A stretch of DNA of 13,943 bases from Burkholderiales bacterium (GTDB taxonomy: Bacteria > Pseudomonadota > Gammaproteobacteria > Burkholderiales > Burkholderiaceae_C): contig CANJKD010000008.1 in assembly GCA_947474415.1 (NCBI GenBank), forward strand, positions 1 to 13,943, read 5' to 3'. Positions 12,714-13,943 of the stretch are shown piece by piece. The notes under the pieces are model-generated. The model searched no databases and was not told where the DNA came from. It was given only the letters and a program-made list of their open reading frames with translations. Within the stretch, counting starts at the first letter, position 1, and each line of letters begins with the position of its first letter. Both the position numbers and the translations under genes were made by a program.

Positions 12714-13610
12714 TCAAACGTGGAACAGCCGCCCGCGCGCTTCGCTGGTGATGGCCACCACACAGGGGTGGGTGATGCGCCTCTCGGATGAGATGGCGAA
12801 GAACTCTTCCACCAGTGCGGGGCAGTGCCCGAGCAGCTTCACGCCATACTGTGCGCAGGTTTCGTCGGCGAGCACCGTGGATGCCGCGAACACGCCGCGG
12901 CCCTCACGCGCGAAGGTTTTCAACAGCGCGCCGTCGTCGAACTCGCCGACGATGCGCGGCTGCACGCCGGTTTCGACGAACCACTGCTCCAGCCGGGGGC
13001 GCACCGGCGATGCCGTGCCCTGAATCAACATCGGGGCGCCATGCAGGCACTGCGGGAAACGCCCCTTGAGCGAGGCCTTCAACGGGCCGGTGGCGAAGAA
13101 GCTCATCGTCGTGCTGCCCAGCGCATGGTGGAAGGCCTTGACGCTGAGTTGGCGCGGCATCGGTTCGTCGGCGATCACCAGGTCGAGCCGGTGCACCGAC
13201 AACTGCGCCAGCAGGTCGCGCAGCTTGCCCTCGACGCAGACCAGCCGCACCGACTCGGGTACACCCCAGGCCGGCTCCAACAGCCGGCAGGCCACCGACT
13301 TGGGCACCGAGTCGGACACGCCGACACGGAATTCGAGCGCGCGTGGCCCGCTGCGGGCCTGTCGCATCGCCGCTTCGAGTTCGGCGCCGAGCGCGAAGAT
13401 CTCGTCGGCATAGCCGATCGCAACGCGGCCTTCATCGGTCAGCTCGAGATTGCGGCCGCTTTTGCGAAACAGCTTGCGGCCGAGCCGCTCTTCCAGCAGC
13501 TTGATCTGGCCCGACAAGGTTTGCGGCGTGGTGTGCAGTTGCTCACCGCCGCGCAGGATGCCACCCGCCTTGGCGGCGACCCAGAAGTAGTGCAGGTGTT
13601 TGAAGTTCAT
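12714..13610 (-). CDS. nhaR: LysR-family transcriptional regulator, NhaR type
   Basis: A 298-residue DNA-binding regulator. The N terminus (MNFKHLHYFWVAAKAG, then EQLHTTPQTLSGQIKLLEER, LGRKLFRKSGRNLELTDEG) is the LysR winged helix-turn-helix and resembles E. coli NhaR closely, including LHYFW and TPQTxxGQIKxLEERL. The effector domain also follows NhaR (LDLVIADEPMPRQ, IVGEFDDGALLKTFAREG, EEFFAISSERRITHP). NhaR activates the Na+/H+ antiporter gene nhaA in enteric bacteria, but no antiporter is in this window, so the target here is unknown. The ATG at 13610 is preferred because family similarity starts there and GAAGGA lies 10 bases upstream; the frame opens 12 codons earlier at 13646. It diverges from the HPF-like gene across an AT-rich gap and precedes rsuA. 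Confidence 0.9.
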   Translation of the reverse strand: MNFKHLHYFWVAAKAGGILRGGEQLHTTPQTLSGQIKLLEERLGRKLFRKSGRNLELTDEGRVAIGYADEIFALGAELEAAMRQARSGPRALEFRVGVSDSVPKSVACRLLEPAWGVPESVRLVCVEGKLRDLLAQLSVHRLDLVIADEPMPRQLSVKAFHHALGSTTMSFFATGPLKASLKGRFPQCLHGAPMLIQGTASPVRPRLEQWFVETGVQPRIVGEFDDGALLKTFAREGRGVFAASTVLADETCAQYGVKLLGHCPALVEEFFAISSERRITHPCVVAITSEARGRLFHV

Positions 13611-13690
13611 CGTTGGCTTGTCCTTCGCCATGCACCACGCGGGCAACGCAGGGCGTTGAATACTGCGATTTTTACGAACTGAAATGTTTT

Positions 13691-13719
13691 AATATTCGAA
13701 TTTACCAGATGTATTGCAA
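13691..13719 (-). promoter_or_regulatory. Candidate sigma-70 promoter for the NhaR-type gene
   Basis: On the - strand, TTGCAA (13719-13714) and AATATT (13696-13691) are separated by 17 bases; each matches four of six consensus positions. The region is strikingly AT-rich against the GC-rich surroundings and contains an 8-bp palindrome, ATTCGAAT (13694-13701), which may be part of a LysR-type binding site for autoregulation. The implied leader is about 75 bases. Confidence 0.35.
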
Positions 13720-13729
13720 GCCCTAGATT
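13701..13729 (+). promoter_or_regulatory. Candidate sigma-70 promoter for the HPF-like gene
   Basis: TTTACC (13701-13706) and TAGATT (13724-13729) are 17 bases apart on the + strand, each with four of six consensus matches. It overlaps the candidate promoter on the opposite strand, so the two genes may compete for or share regulation. The transcript would start about 36 bases before the ATG at 13772. Confidence 0.35.
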
Positions 13730-13771
13730 TAACCCTGTCACGACACCCGTGGCCTTCACCGGAGCCTTGCT

Positions 13772-13943
13772 ATGCAAATCGACATTCGCCCTTCGAACCT
13801 TGCGCTTGGACCCGAACACGCCGAGCGCATCGTGCGCCGCGCCGCCTTCGCGCTGTCACGCATGGCGAGCCGGATCCGCAGAGTGGAGGTGCGGTTCGCC
13901 GATGTCAACGGCCCGCGCGGCGGGGTCGACAAGCGCTGCCGCG
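13772..13943 (+). CDS. HPF/RaiA-like ribosome-associated protein (partial, 5' end)
   Basis: The first 57 codons of a gene cut by the window edge. The start MQIDIRPSNLALGPEHAERI, followed by RRAAFALSRMASRIRRVEVR and FADVNGPRGGVDKRC, fits the short ribosome-hibernation/sigma-54-modulation family (beta-alpha-beta fold), specifically the small Burkholderiales variants with the DVNGPRGGVDKRC segment as I recall them. Members bind the 30S subunit and silence ribosomes under stress; whether this branch does so is not known to me. The ATG at 13772 has GGAG at 13761-13764, 7 bases upstream. It diverges from the NhaR-type regulator, which may control it. Confidence 0.75.
   Translation, partial: MQIDIRPSNLALGPEHAERIVRRAAFALSRMASRIRRVEVRFADVNGPRGGVDKRCR

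Noticed and set aside
12671..12763. Longer rsuA start
   Set aside because: It would overlap the end of the NhaR-type gene and add residues before the S4 domain; the GTG at 12670 has a good ribosome-binding site and gives the family length.
1..13943. tRNA, rRNA, insertion sequence or prophage genes
   Set aside because: I saw no cloverleaf-like sequence, rRNA segment, transposase or integrase in reading the window; a covariance-model search would be needed to exclude small RNAs.

Overview
The window is strongly GC-rich throughout, including third codon positions. Its gene content (bacterial formyltransferase/hydrolase complex, NhaR-type LysR regulator, fused PabB-PabC, short HPF-like protein) points to a betaproteobacterium of the order Burkholderiales with a tetrahydromethanopterin (H4MPT)-linked C1 pathway. 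This placement rests on recalled family distribution, not on a search. Bases 1-17 are an exact Illumina adapter end, so the left edge is a contig end and not genome sequence.

Region 1 (18-8516, all + strand) is a C1 gene cluster. After the 3' stub of an unidentified gene and a gene-free gap of about 300 bases with a 12-bp minisatellite come fhcB-fhcA-fhcD-fhcC, each pair joined by a 4-base ATGA overlap. These encode the four subunits of the formyltransferase/hydrolase complex, which moves the formyl group from H4MPT to methylofuran and releases formate. A 50-base gap holding a perfect 12-bp palindrome leads to a Fae-family gene, then a fused aminodeoxychorismate synthase/lyase (pabBC) that could supply p-aminobenzoate for pterin synthesis, and an overlapping HAD-IB phosphatase. 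The genes are packed like one or two transcription units. The Fae homologue appears to lack the catalytic histidine of canonical Fae.

Region 2 (8517-11501) has a broken M48-type metallopeptidase gene on the - strand. It has two frameshifts, a damaged zinc motif and a 24-bp perfect palindrome at the first frameshift. Divergent from it is an intact TonB-dependent outer-membrane receptor.

Region 3 (11502-11974) looks like a rearrangement scar. A short 5' gene fragment, possibly MoxR-like, runs into an 87-bp tandem duplication whose units each contain a perfect 22-bp palindrome. It ends in a long hairpin just past the stop codon of the next gene.

Region 4 (11975-13943) carries an RsuA-type 16S rRNA pseudouridine synthase and, upstream of it, a NhaR-type LysR regulator, both on the - strand. 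An AT-rich divergent promoter region separates them from the truncated start of an HPF/RaiA-like gene at the right edge.

I did not find a clearly new multi-gene system. The best leads are the Fae homologue without the catalytic histidine, the palindrome between fhcC and fae, and the scar at 11688-11974.
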